A stretch of DNA of 64,000 nucleotides from Heterocephalus glaber (Eukaryota > Chordata > Mammalia > Rodentia > Bathyergidae): positions 3,096,540-3,160,539 of the forward strand of contig NW_004624843.1 in assembly GCF_000247695.1 (NCBI RefSeq). The letters are read 5' to 3'. The translations under genes were made by a program, and so were the position numbers. Positions 23,374-34,923 of this stretch are shown here, piece after piece. Position 1 is the stretch's first letter. Each line of letters begins with the position of its first letter. The notes beneath the pieces are model-generated. The model was not told where the DNA came from and did not search any database. It saw only the letters and a program-made list of their open reading frames with translations.

Positions 23374-24028
23374 TAAAGACAGCAAAATTAGGTAGAAATA
23401 TTATAGGCAGTCAGACAGGGCTAGAGGGCTAGGCCCTGAAGGGAATCAGTGTAGAAGATGAGAATACATTACCACTGTGGCTGGAGGTGCATTTGATGAA
23501 GGTTAGGCCTCAAGATACAGACAGAATGGGCAGGCCTACATGTTCCCCAGGGGATAAGCAATAAACTGAAGATTATACTGTAATCGGTAACACCTGATCC
23601 AATAAAGTCTAGATAGACATCAGTCATCCAGGTGAGTGACCAGGACCTCCTGATCCATCCCTTCCTGAAAAGGTCCTGGTTCTTTCCATGTATACTTGGT
23701 ACATGACCTGCTTCCCCCATTGGATTAATATCACCTAAGTGACTATATTTGTAGTTTTATTTCTTGATCATAGTTTTGACCCACATTGACCTCATGACTT
23801 TGTACCTGCCTTATGATTTTGCTCCATAAATCTTCCCCTGTGAAGTGGAGTCTATGGCAACCCCATCAGGCCCCCTCCTGTCTCTTAGGGGCTATCTCTC
23901 GCAATAATTTTTTCCTACTCTTAAACTTTGTTTTCCTTAGAATTCATTCTTCGATTTTGGGGAACATAAACTCAGCGTATCTGACATCCAGCAGGCTGTG
24001 AGTTACATTTATTTCCCCTATATCATAG
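23374..24028 (+). mobile_element. Probable solo LTR of an endogenous retrovirus, inside L1
   Basis: About 655 bp interrupt a contiguous L1 copy and are flanked by GTAT at 23370-23373 and 24029-24032, a 4-bp duplication candidate. The 3' part has CCATAAATCTTCCCC and TCTTCGATTTTGGGGAAC, resembling the R-U5 end of ERV LTRs. Terminal bases are not a perfect TG...CA, so exact ends are uncertain. No gag, pol or env sequence is present. Confidence 0.65.
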
Positions 24029-24355
24029 GTATGATATTTACATACCATGGAGTACTACTCTGCTATAAGGAAGGATAAACTTGAGTCACTTACAGGAAAA
24101 TGGGTACACCTTGAGACCATAATGATAAGTGAAATAAATCAAACACACAAATTTAAATATTGTATGGTTTCTCTTATACGAGAAGCCCAAAATACAAATA
24201 AAGAGCAAAATGAAAGATAGATAATTTAAAAAGATAGATAGATCTTTTCCAAAAGGAAGGAGACCAAGAGATGGAGGGAGAGGGAAGCTTGGGGTGGGGA
24301 GGGGATGAAGAAAGAATTCAGATGTGTTATGTACATGTGTCAGCTCCCACAAGGG
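24029..24355 (+). mobile_element. L1 3' end, downstream of the LTR insertion
   Basis: ATACCATGGAGTACTACTCT, GAAGGATAAACTTGAGTCAC and AAGTGAAATAAATCAAACAC continue the L1 sequence interrupted at 23373. It ends in a G/A-rich 3' UTR stretch (24240-24310). Confidence 0.8.
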
Positions 24356-24360
24356 ATGTA

Positions 24361-24556
24361 ATAATCATGCACTGCAAACATGGATTTAAATGTATCACGG
24401 TAAAAGATACGTTGCCATTAGTCTCCTTCAGAAGACTCCCCCTTGTTTCAAGCACTTTCTTCCTCTTTCTGGAACAGTTCTAGATGTCCTCCTCATGAGT
24501 GTCTTTAGTTGTGCTGCTATGGCTGCCTCCATGTTCTAAATTGATTCAAAATGTTT
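24361..24556 (-). mobile_element. Mariner relic, left inverted arm
   Basis: Its reverse complement aligns with the mariner 3' coding end found at 24665-24875. Shared strings include AGCACAACT, AGAACTG, CAGAAA and TAATGGCAA/TAATGACAA. It has lost about a dozen bases that the right arm keeps. Confidence 0.75.
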
Positions 24557-24566
24557 AGGGCAACTT

Positions 24567-24894
24567 CTGCCAAATGAAAATATTACAGCGTACCTTCATT
24601 TACCCTCTTCATCCCATCTGGCATCCTGCCACTTCTTCCCCAAAGTCAAAATGATCACCAAAGATAAATGTTTTGAATCCATTCAGAACACAGAGGGAGC
24701 CAAGACGGTTATGAGAGCACAACTGGAGACAAAAGAGGACTTCGAGAACTGCCTCAGAAACTGGCAAAGATGATGGGGTAAATGTGTTCAAAGTGAAGGC
24801 GAGGGTACTGAGGAAGATTAATGACAATGCATCTTTTATTATAGTAAATTTTTAAAATTTAAATATTCACTGTACTTTTTATCATACCTCATAT
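24567..24894 (+). pseudogene. Mariner/Tc1-type transposase C-terminal relic (right arm)
   Basis: A frame from 24567 to 24822 reads through the end of a mariner-type transposase. It has the segment SSSHLASCHFFPKVK, where the catalytic third acid of the DD(D/E) triad (family form SPDLAPCDFF) is replaced by histidine. It continues with CFESIQNTEGAK and KEDFENCLRNWQ, then an in-frame TGA where the family has arginine, and finally WGKCVQSEGEGTEED and a stop. The tail ends with TTTTTATCATACCTCATA, resembling the element terminus. Dead by motif loss and by the stop. The N-terminal two thirds are missing. Confidence 0.8.
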
Positions 24895-25068
24895 TTCCAT
24901 AGCATTTATATTGCATTAGATATTATGAGTAATCTAGAGATGATTTAAAATATATAAATGAGTGTTTAAGCTTTATGTTTTATATAATCCAAGGTCTTTG
25001 GTATCCACAGGGCATCATGGAACCAAAGCCCATGGGACCAAGGCCCAGTGGATACTGAGGGAGAACTG
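24895..25068 (+). mobile_element. Tigger-like DNA transposon, right part
   Basis: CCATAGCATTTATATTGC, AATCTAGAGATGATTTAAA and GGTATCCACAGGGCATCATG, ending at GGATACTGAGGGAGAACTG (25068), form the right end of a Tigger/MER2-type element. It joins logically to the left part that stops at 22868. Confidence 0.8.
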
Positions 25069-28000
25069 AAATAAAACAATGCAGGTCTAACACTTAAGTG
25101 GCAATTTCATATCCCACGTAGGTCTGTGGCCTGGTCAAAAAGTAAGGACTCACTATATACTTTCCAACTTCCTAAATTTAGTTTAACAGTTGCCTTCAAA
25201 GAACAGAATTTCTCATTACAGAATTTTATGGCTTCTGTTCTGCCTATCATATAAGGCAAGGCATACGCTGTTGAACCTAAGAGTCATACGAAGACTCTGA
25301 CTCAAGATAAACTGACTTGCCATTGTATCTCCTGACAAAACAGAGTTTGGGAGGACACCTCCCAAATCCATGTGACCCCGCCCAAGATGCTAGACCTCCA
25401 GGCTCCAGTGATGTTTCTGATTAGCACATATGAAAGCTGTATTTGTGCAGATTGGCTGTGTTCTTCCCATCAGAGCTCTGGCCAAAAAGCACTGCCAGAA
25501 TGTCCACCAACACCCAAGTGCACGAGGAGTTGTCAGAGCCTGGAAGTATGCTCGATACTCAACGTTCCCTGGTCTTCTCTGATATTTCTTTCTCACGAAA
25601 TATGCCAAGAATAAAATCAAATCCAAAGTAAACCCACACATTTCAGAGACCGGGGCCATTTCATGGGGTAAAAAATGTGTTTACAGTTTATACAACTTCA
25701 AACAGCAAGGAATTAAACTGTTAGAATAGCCCCCTTTAAGGGCCATTTTGTTCCTCTGTCACTACAACTGCATTAAGATAGCATGGTAGAAGACAATGGG
25801 GTGTTTAGATTTTTTAAAGCTTGCAGTGGCAATAAATTTTTTTAACTATGAAAGAACAATCTCTAGAGTTGAAATTTTCTTTCAAAGAACTCTGTGCTTG
25901 GGTAGAGAAACTGATCCTTCAGGATGACTATGCAAAGCAAATACAAAAAGATCGTATACAGGATGAAATACCATCTTGGAATTCATTTTTTATATACATA
26001 AAAACATAACCGTAAAGTTAAGTTCAGAGTGACTCTCCAAGGAAATGAGTGGTCAAACCTGTATTGCCCAAAATAGTAACCAGGAGGCCTCCCACATATG
26101 AGTATTTAAGTATAAATTCATCAACTTTAAATACAATTTAAAAATTAACTCTTGAACCACACCTGCCTCATTTCAAGAGCTCAATTGCCACTGAGGCCAG
26201 AAGCTGCCATCGTGGATGGTGCGGATGGAGCACTTTTGTCATCACAGGAAGTTCTACTAGACAGCACGGGACCGCACTACTTCATTCTACTGACATCTGC
26301 ACTTTCACTGATGGCAGCTCAGTAGCAGCCGTCACCATTTACTAAAGTCACAGACCTTGCCAGTGGCAGCAATTACCCTTCCTCTTCATCTTGGGCCCCT
26401 CCTCCAGAGATTGGTAATGAGAAAGTTGAAAAAGTTGAGTAGGCTTGCAATATAATTCTAGCCAAGAGGATCTAAACAGAGCACTCAAATTCAAACAGGA
26501 CTCTCCTGGGGACACCTGAGAAACATTTTATTTCCCTCATAAAAACACTGCTTGAATTAAATATTCTGATTGGAGTTGCAGCTGCCATCTTGGAACCAAA
26601 AGGTAAATATATGAGGACGAACTTAACAGAGTAGAAAGAAAGAGTTTGTCATTTTGACGACATATTTGAGGAGCTAACACAACCAGCAGTACCTGCAATT
26701 ATTCATCTCTATACTTCTTGTTTCCCTATTTGCATCACTATTTGTTCAAGCCACTTTTATTAAGATTTTTATTAGGTATAGTCATAGGATTATTAGAATT
26801 GTTAATCCACCATGGGGAGTTTCTATAAGTATCTTAAGTATATAAGTGTATAAGTATCTTAATATAAGTATATATAAGAAGTACATATAAGTATATAAGT
26901 ATCTTAAGACCTGAAATTCTACAGGTCATTGGAATCTTTAGTCCCAGAACTATCCAACTGCTAGTAACAATGTGCACTTATACTTAACATTCATGTCAAG
27001 AGTTACATATAATTTAAGAATATAATCTTAAAAGAATTTGATTAAATTTTACTACATGCATATGTATATATCTCACAAATATATAAATTTATATTTTTAA
27101 GCACACTGAGAAATTATAGATTGACAATATACTGGAGAGCTTAAACAAGTATCCCTTCATGTAAATGTATGGGTAAGTTTTCTCCTCTAAAACTACTCTC
27201 TAGTGGGCACATACTCCTTCTGTGTAAATATGGGTATAATCTATAAACATCTCAGAACATTGTGGATAGAGAATTTCATACACTTTCAGAATTAAACAAT
27301 GTGTTTAAACCACATTGGTAGTTGCTTTTCTGAAATGATCTTGGAGGTTAATGAAAAGATCCCTTACCCACAGAAAAAGCATTTGTTAGCATCTGAAATC
27401 CCACCATAAGATATACCTTTAGCATATGCAAAGCAGGAGTTTTAAAGCTTATGAAATATACAGTTCTCCTTGAGCAGAGAAGAAATTCCTCCTGGGTCTT
27501 TAATAACACTTGGTGTGAGAAATACACCTTATCTCAAAAACACACCAACAACTGGAGGTCAATGGTGTGGTGTCTCCTCAAGATGGAATATTGGAGACAT
27601 GGTCTGCTGAGTTCCATTTTCAACCCACTCCCAATGTCATCCAGGACAGCCTGGGACAACCATTAAATTTACATGATTAGCAAAGACTCCCATCCATGGT
27701 GGGAGCTCAGTAACAACTGATCACAAATGAGTGAAAGGATGAGTGAGCAGCAATAAAGCCCCACCTTTGCTCTGGAACATACGCTTTCCCCCAGCACCAC
27801 CTCCCCGGGAGTCACCCTGCAAGCTGACCTTGACACCACCATGGCCCCAAGCTTCATGCTGCAATGTAGTTGCTAAAGCTACACCTCATATCTATTTTTA
27901 CTCCACCTCACAAGATTACTGGACACTCTTACACTGTCCCAAAGTGAAGATTTAAATGAAAAAGTTGTATTCAATTAATGATGATAAATAAATGGTTCAA

Positions 28001-28655
28001 TAACTGTCCTCAATCAAAATGTTCCACATCCAAACAACTCAAATGCAGGATACCCACAGGCTTTCAAATTCATGGCGTCTGCCTGCCACTGACTTCACTC
28101 ATGGATGGCTCCTTCTTGACACAGCCATGTTTCATCTACATTTCCAAAGTCAGAAGCTCTCTTTGCTTCAAGTACCCTCCATCACAATGTACCCATGCTA
28201 CAAAGAGCACATCTGAACTTGGCTTAAAGCAGATGTTTTATTCAATAACTTGACTCAGCTAATGTATTAAATTTTATTTAGCTCTTCTATTTACACATAT
28301 GGTACATATTAAGACTTTTATAAAGACACGAAGCATGCTGGGAGAAATCTCTGCTAAGGTTTTGTGGAGTAAAAGAACTGCCCCGTTTGATATCTTTCTG
28401 ATATTTTAATTCATTGCTTATACACCTCTGTAATTGCAATGTTTAACCTTGGCCTGGAAGTGAATGCCAATCTAGAAGAAAGAAATCATTTATAATACAT
28501 CATCAAGGAGACTGGAGATGTATCCATGGCAAATGGTAGGTGTTTGGAAATGCAACTTGGTGTCAGAAGCAAGTACCATATTGTATTCTGCCATGAGAGA
28601 AAAGAATGAGCGGAAGATGGGCAGGGAGGGAGGAAGTAGGAAAAAAGGAAAGGAA
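25069..28655. other. Unassigned AT-rich sequence
   Basis: No exon recognised. A TA-rich local repeat of AAGTATATAAGT and AAGTATCTTAA units lies at about 26826-26906. Open frames are under 95 codons with no family match. Confidence 0.45.
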
Positions 28656-28744
28656 AAAGGAAAGGAAAGGAAAGGAAAGGAAAGGAAAGGAAAGGAAAGG
28701 AAAGGAAAGGAAAGGAAAGGAAAGGAAAGGAAAGGAAAGGAAAG
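28656..28744 (+). repeat. (AAAGG)n pentanucleotide array
   Basis: About 17 nearly perfect AAAGG units follow a looser purine-rich lead-in (28620-28655). All frames read through, giving KERKG repeats on the plus strand and FPFLS repeats on the minus strand. These are not proteins. Confidence 0.98.
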
Positions 28745-29243
28745 AGGCACAAGCAGGCTACAATAATGAACCTTGGCAGGAAAAGCAGAGCCCACTGGGG
28801 TTTTAAAGCACTGAAATTCTTTACTTAAATCCTGTATTTTGTGATATGAACCTTTCTTGGCCTTTACTGCACACTTAGATTAAACATCACTCAGCTCCAA
28901 AGCCTGTTTATCTCTTGTACAATTGGAAGTTTTTCTGTGAATAACTTCTATAAGCCTCTTTGGTATAAAGCCTCCTTCAATTGTCTGCTATGTCAGCTCT
29001 GTGATTTCATCATTTGTTTCACAGGCTTGGATCCTAATGGGATTTAAATCAACAAGAGAAATTTATTGCTGCCTTTGGGGTTTTTATAATACTTGCTTGT
29101 GGGGTTTAATTTACTGGGGATGAAGAAAAGAGGGGTTTTTTCCATTTTGTATATCAAATCACAGTCTACTTTTCAAAAGATAGCACACTTTAATTTCCAA
29201 AGTGATGTATTTTACATATATAATGTTTATAGACTGTATATGC

Positions 29244-29281
29244 TTGTGTGTGGGTTGTGTGTGTGTGTGTATATATATATA
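29244..29281 (+). repeat. (TG)n/(TA)n compound microsatellite
   Basis: A TG run grades into an AT run. Confidence 0.95.
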
Positions 29282-29884
29282 ATAAAATTTAATAAATAAG
29301 TATATAAAATACACTACACATTTCTGTTGACTGTTTTTCTTCCTTTCATGTAACACTTAGCATTGTTTCTTAAACTGTAAAGTCTCCTCCATATCTCCTT
29401 GTAAGACAACTGTGGCAATCAGGGAAGCCCCCAGCCATGGAAGTGCCAAGTCCTCACCCCAACCACAGACTCAATGGAAGCCCAACCAGCAAGGGTTGGG
29501 GATAATGTGCTACCCATCTGTGCTGCAGCCGCCTCTGTGTGGCTGGACACTGGATCCAGAGCCTACCGAGATCCCAGCACATTCTCCCAGACCACAGCAG
29601 CCATGGCAGAAGTAAGTCTGGTTCAGATACAGCACCCGGCCCCAGAGCCAATGAACTCAGACCACTTCTCCCTTTGTTCTCTGAGGAATCCATCTAGGCT
29701 CCAAATTTGGCATCCTACACTAATTTTCACAATCAGATGGCCGTGTCCTCCTTGAAGCAAATCCTTTGTACATGAGGTGATCCTGGAAGCATGTGACCAC
29801 ATGAACAGTCACATCAACTGACACATTCATGTGTCACATAAAAACAGTATCTACCACTTGATATATATACCAGGTAACAAGTAT

Positions 29885-30002
29885 TTAACCCACCATTTAA
29901 GGCAAGTATTATCAGCCCATTTTATAGATGAAGACAGTGAAGTTCAGGTGCTCTAAGAGACCTGCCCAGGGTCACACCACTGCTAAAGTACCAGAGCCAG
30001 AA
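29885..30002 (-). mobile_element. MIR SINE, antisense
   Basis: CAGCCCATTTTATAGATGAA, GACCTGCCCAGGGTCACACC and AAAGTACCAGAGCCAGAAAT are in antisense MIR order. An ID element follows at once. Confidence 0.7.
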
Positions 30003-30008
30003 ATAAAT

Positions 30009-30082
30009 TGGGCTGTGGGGTTGCTCAGTGATAGAACACTTACCTAGCATGTGTGAGGCCCTGGGCTCAATCTCCAGCCCAA
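30009..30082 (+). mobile_element. ID SINE
   Basis: GGGCTGTGGGGTTGCTCAGT, CTAGCATGTGTGAGGCCC and GGCTCAATCTCCAGCCC form an older ID copy. Its tail has turned into a purine-rich AGAAAGGA tract (30082-30150). Confidence 0.8.
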
Positions 30083-30525
30083 GAAAGAAGGAGAGAGAAA
30101 AGAAGAGAAAGGAAGGGCAGAGAAGGGGAGGGAAAGGGAGGGGAGAAACAGCTCCTGTCATGGCAGCAGGAAGCAGAGAAGGAAATCAAGGGTGGGAGGG
30201 AGGTGGACCTTTCCAGGCCACGCACACAGCGACCACCTCCTCTGACCAGGCTCCGCCTCCCGGCATCACATTTAGCTGTAAACTCATCAGTGGACCAATC
30301 CACTGATGAGAATCACACCCTTATGATCCAGTCACCTCCCAAAGCTCCACGTGTGAAAACATGAGGCTTTGGGAGTCGTCTACATAGAAGTCACAAGTTT
30401 CCTTTCATAATCAGGTTTACAGTGCATGGTGCCACCAATGTGTGCCAATATTCTAGATGTGTGATGCCATTTACTGAACCCACTTCCCACATCTCCTCTC
30501 TAACCTCTTCTCCTAGTGCATCTGT

Positions 30526-30885
30526 GGGCTATGATAAAATACTACAGATGAGGCAATTTCCAAAGAACAGAAGTTTATTGTCTCACAATTCCGGAGGCTG
30601 GTGCTCCGGGCTCAGTTGTCTGGGGAGGGCTGCACCTTCTGGAAGGGAGAAGCATTATTTCCTCACGCGGTAGAAGGAAGATCAAGGAAGCTGACCGCTT
30701 TGTGGAGTGTCTTTGATTAGGACCTTAATCCATTCATCGGGAGAGACGTCCTCGTGAACTGATCACCTACATACTGTACCTCACCTCTTAATACCAACAT
30801 ATTGGCCATGAAATTTCAACACTTGAATTTTATAGTTTGAATTCAACATTTGAATTTCAACATGTTCAAAACACAGCACTCCTCA
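30526..30885 (-). mobile_element. MLT1/MaLR LTR, antisense
   Basis: AGAAGTTTATTGTCTCACAA, GGCTGGTGCTCCGGG, TGTACCTCACCTCTTAATAC and GAAATTTCAACACTTGAAT follow the antisense MLT1 order. The 5' LTR end contains a small duplicated TTTGAATTCAACA patch (30835-30862). Confidence 0.7.
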
Positions 30886-31154
30886 ACCACATACACAGAG
30901 GTAGAAATTAGAGGGTAAGTATCTTATCTCTTAAGGTTCTTCCCCATCCAATTTCACCCAACTCCACTCTATCAAAAACACACAAATCCACAAGTATATT
31001 CTTATACATATGCATGTGCATCTACAGCTCACCCTTATGGGAAAGAAACTATGAAAACTGCATGTGAAAATGAAGTATATGAAAGTATGGGAAAAAGCTT
31101 AGTTGCAAACTAAAGAAACAGAAAATCATTCTGAATCAAAATAGGAAGATACAT

Positions 31155-31551
31155 ATTACGGTTTAAATCTAAAAGGTCCCTCAGAGTCTTCTGTGTCTGG
31201 AAGCTGACTGGATCATAGGGACTCTATACGCAGGTGGATTCATCCTTCTTTGATGAATGCAGTAGCTAAATGTGCTGTCAGGTGTGGGGGGGTCTGGCTA
31301 GAAGAGGCAGGTCACTGGAGTGTGACTTGAATGGGTGTGTCCTTGTCCTCACTCCTCCCTCCTCTGATTCCTGGCTGTCGTAGGATGAACAACTGTACTC
31401 CACCTGGGCCCCTCCACCACGCTGTTTCTGCCTTGGAGCCAGGTGACCATGGACTGAATCCCTTGAAACTATAAGCCAAATTAAAACCTTCCTCCTTTAA
31501 GCTGTGGGTGTCAGGTATTTGGTCCCAGTGACAGAAAAGTGACTCAAACAA
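31155..31551 (+). mobile_element. Solo LTR, MaLR-like
   Basis: It begins TTACGGTTTAAATC and ends GTGACTCAAACA, with GGACTGAATCCCTTGAAAC, AAGCCAAATTAAAACC and a GGTATTTGGTCCCAGTGAC end. Third copy of the family seen at 7234 and 21880. Confidence 0.75.
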
Positions 31552-34500
31552 TATGTTTCTAGGGTATGCTTTTTAATATCATCACATGATCATCAAAACA
31601 AATGTGTTCTGTTTCTTAACAAACCTTAGCTGTGACTATGGAGATGGGAACTGCTAAGACACTGGACATCAGAGAGGGCAGCAGGAGTAGGCAGTGTATT
31701 TCTTCATAAGCTACAAGTCCTCAGCTTCATTTTTTTTTTAGAATAACATCTAGCTTACAAACTAAAAAGCCAACATGGTTAAAACTGCCAAGACATTTTT
31801 TCACGGTATAATATAAATGATTCTAATCAGATGGCTATCGCGAAGCGGGAATGAGAGATTTTAGATGTGCAAGAAGAGCAGCAATGTGAGAGTTGCATAA
31901 ATTTTGTAAACTGGGACTTTTAAAGGGTAAAAGGGCTTTGAACCCCTTCATAAGTCTAAATGAACTCAGGAAGGGTGGAGGTGGGGTGATGGAGCCAGAA
32001 ACCAAGATGAAAACAGGGTGATATGGAAACAGAGAGTTTTAAAGTCCAAGTGGTAAGGGTGCTAGATTTTTGAATGGTTACTACACAATGAGGAAACCTC
32101 TAAGAATATATCTCTTCCATCTTTTATAACCACTTTTAGTTAGTCAATGAGCAAACATTTATTGACATCAACTCCAGTGTATTATATCGGAAGGTCCGCA
32201 AAAATGTCCTCACTCACAAGAAGCATCTATTTTAGAAGGCTAGGACTAATACGGAAAATATGCCAAAAATAATGCTTAATTCCTAACAAATAGAGTCCTG
32301 AGTGCCGAAGTTTATAAAAGCTGTAGGAAAATTCCACATACTAACCAGCCATGTCAGAGCTTCACAGACTTCAATGTAACTGGGAAAGATGAAGAGGGAT
32401 AAGTGATATCAAAGCAAAATATGCAATCAGGGCTCAAAACACAGCGAGAACATAAAATGTGGAGGCACTGAGAGGAACACAACAGGAAGTGGGCTGGACT
32501 TGAGGTACATGATCCAAAGTTGGGCAGATGAGCGTCGGACTACTAGACTGTGAAGATGGACTCTGGCTTGCAGAAAGCAAGCCCTCCTACAAGTATTAAG
32601 TAAAAGAGAGATAAAATAAAAACAAATTCAGAAAAGAGCAAGCTGAATCAGAAGCCAGTTTATTAGCATTTAACACATTCTCTTCTGCCACAGTTTTCTG
32701 ATTGCAACCATAAAAGACTTAGTGAGACCCTATCACACACAAAAAAATAAAGAAACAAAAAACCTAACAGGAGCAGGGAAGCAAACTGGGAGTTTCTGAT
32801 GGTCGTGCTATGTCAAACAACAACTTCTGTAGAAAGGACACCGTGTAGAGTACCTGACACTGTGTCTGACACATAAAGCTCGCTAAACACTGTTACTACT
32901 ATCCAGTAGTAACTGCAAGTCCAAATTTTACATCTGGTAATGCAGTGCACCGCGCCTTGTCTCAAGGACTGAGATGCCAGTTGCAACACTGTCACCTCAC
33001 ACTCTGACCCACAAGCTCTCTTCTCCATCTTCCCTCCTCTCTCCCACCCTCCACACTCCCTCTAAGCTTCCCCTGCCCCTTTATCACCCAGCCCCTGTGA
33101 GTGCAGCTCAATCTCAGGATCCTCCCCATCCAAAGTTTAACACCTGAGTCAGGAGCACTCTTGGAAGTCATGAATCCCTCCAATGGAGTGAGGGAAAGTC
33201 CAACCAAGTTCAAGGGGAGAGATGCAAACTTCCCCCACACCACCAGATGTCTCAGCCAGAGGAGAGGAGCTGCCCAGGGGCTGTGGTTCTGAAAGTTCCA
33301 CCGGGGCAGTGGAGCCACAGGAAGGGCCTAAATCTGCTGACAGAGACATGACAAGGCTTCCAAGGGAAGGCAGGGAGGGAGGCAGGGTGCTGTGGAGCCA
33401 GAAGATGTTTTGAAATCTGTTTATATATTTTCATCTCATATGAAATTTGCTTAAGGCTTATTTTCATTGACTCTTCCTGACTTTGGAACATATCTTCCCA
33501 CAAAGGCTGAAATTGATCCTTGGAATGCAGGTGGTATTATTTTCCTCCACTGTTGCAATAACTGACAAGTACTGTCATTGTCCTTGAGTCGGGGAATGTG
33601 ACACTAGAGTCCTATCAGCTATTTCAAAGGGATGGGCTGGAGAGATGAGAGATCACAACCATGCACGGAAACAGCAGATAGGCATTTCGGTGTGAGCAGG
33701 GAGGTGAAGGTCAAAGAACCTCCAGGAAACAGGGTCCATTGGAGTGGTGACCTCCGGGCATCTTGGGGCAGGGGTGGGGGAGGGCCTCATGCTCAGCTGG
33801 ACACACAAAGCAGGCTCGGGGAAAATTGGCAACATAAATGAAGAATTTCCTCTTAGTAGTTCTCCAGTGGAGGGGAAAACTGAAGCTGATAGTTTGGAGA
33901 AAAGGATATGGATATCATACTGGGACAAGACTCCAGGAGAGCTGGCAGCAACCCAACCCCCCCAAAGAGGATCTGCTAAGGCCGGATGAGCATCCAAGTC
34001 TGCACTTGATCTCCACTACTGTCTCGTTACTAATGACCATCAGCCTGTGGCAAAACCATGCAACACAGGCAGTCACCCATTGCATCCACTCAGGTAGGGA
34101 CTATTAGGAAAGAAGCCCTTTTTAAAAAGAACAGAGGCCTTCCTACTAAACTCACCCCAAAGAAGACCAAGGAACATACAGAAGAAAATGGAAAAGGAGA
34201 GGCCCTAATGACAGCAGGCCAAAACATCTTTGGGGGATTCAGAGGGGATAGGGAGCCACTTCCGGTTACAGTGGTCACTCAGAGCTTTGGTGAGATAGTT
34301 CTCCCCTAAACACTGCTGCTGGGCAGGAAGCAGAGTCACAGCTTTAGCCTTTAATGGAGAAGGAACCTTCTTAACCCATGAGTTATCTTTTTATACAGGG
34401 AACACAACTCCAAGAGGGAATCACAGAGGAGGAAGGACCGGCCCCCTGGACAGTCAGACCACTGAGTAAATTTTGGTTATTGGTGGGGAGAAGAGGCTGC

Positions 34501-34737
34501 CTGCAGACCCTCCCAGAAAGGAGCCCTCAAGGAGCAGCAGAGAGAATTCAGAGGAGGACGTTTTCTAAGGCTGACAGCACTTGAACAAAGATGGGGAGGA
34601 ACAAAGCATGAGTCTCTGCAATAGGAGGAATAGAAGAGGAGTGAAAGGCGGAAGTCAGTTACAGAGGACCAGACCATCCACAGATGTTACCACAGAGCAG
34701 GGGCAGCAAGGTACACCCCATGCTGAGGCCGTGCACC
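31552..34737. other. Unassigned sequence
   Basis: No exon identified. A B1-like 3' tail fragment (AGTGAGACCCTATCACACAC plus A-rich) is at 32718-32762, and a short MIR-like end (TGTCTGACACATAAAGCTCG) at 32860-32900. The region 33000-34680 is somewhat richer in G+C and has overlapping chance frames. Confidence 0.45.
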
Positions 34738-34876
34738 ACCTGTTTTCATAAAGTTTTATTTGAACACAGGCAAGCCCATTTGCTCATGTATCCTCGATGG
34801 CTGTTTCACACTACAAAATTAGAGTATATGTCCCACAGAATCTGAAATACTATGTGGCTCTTTGCACACAGGCATG
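34738..34876 (+). mobile_element. hAT-type DNA transposon relic
   Basis: CATAAAGTTTTATTTGAACA, CAGGCAAGCCCATTTGCTCA and CTCGATGGCTGTTTCACAC, then TATGTGGCTCTTTGCA, match a common hAT-Charlie-like repeat. Its consensus strand convention is not checked. Confidence 0.5.
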
Positions 34877-34897
34877 TGCAACACAGATGCATACACA

Positions 34898-34923
34898 AAC
34901 ACACACACACACACACACACACA
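34898..34923 (+). repeat. (CA)n microsatellite
   Basis: About 12 perfect AC dinucleotides. Confidence 0.97.

Noticed and set aside
28486..28806. Lys/Glu/Arg-rich and Phe/Pro/Leu/Ser-rich open frames
   Set aside because: They are translations of the AAAGG array on each strand. A pentamer without stops stays open in every frame.
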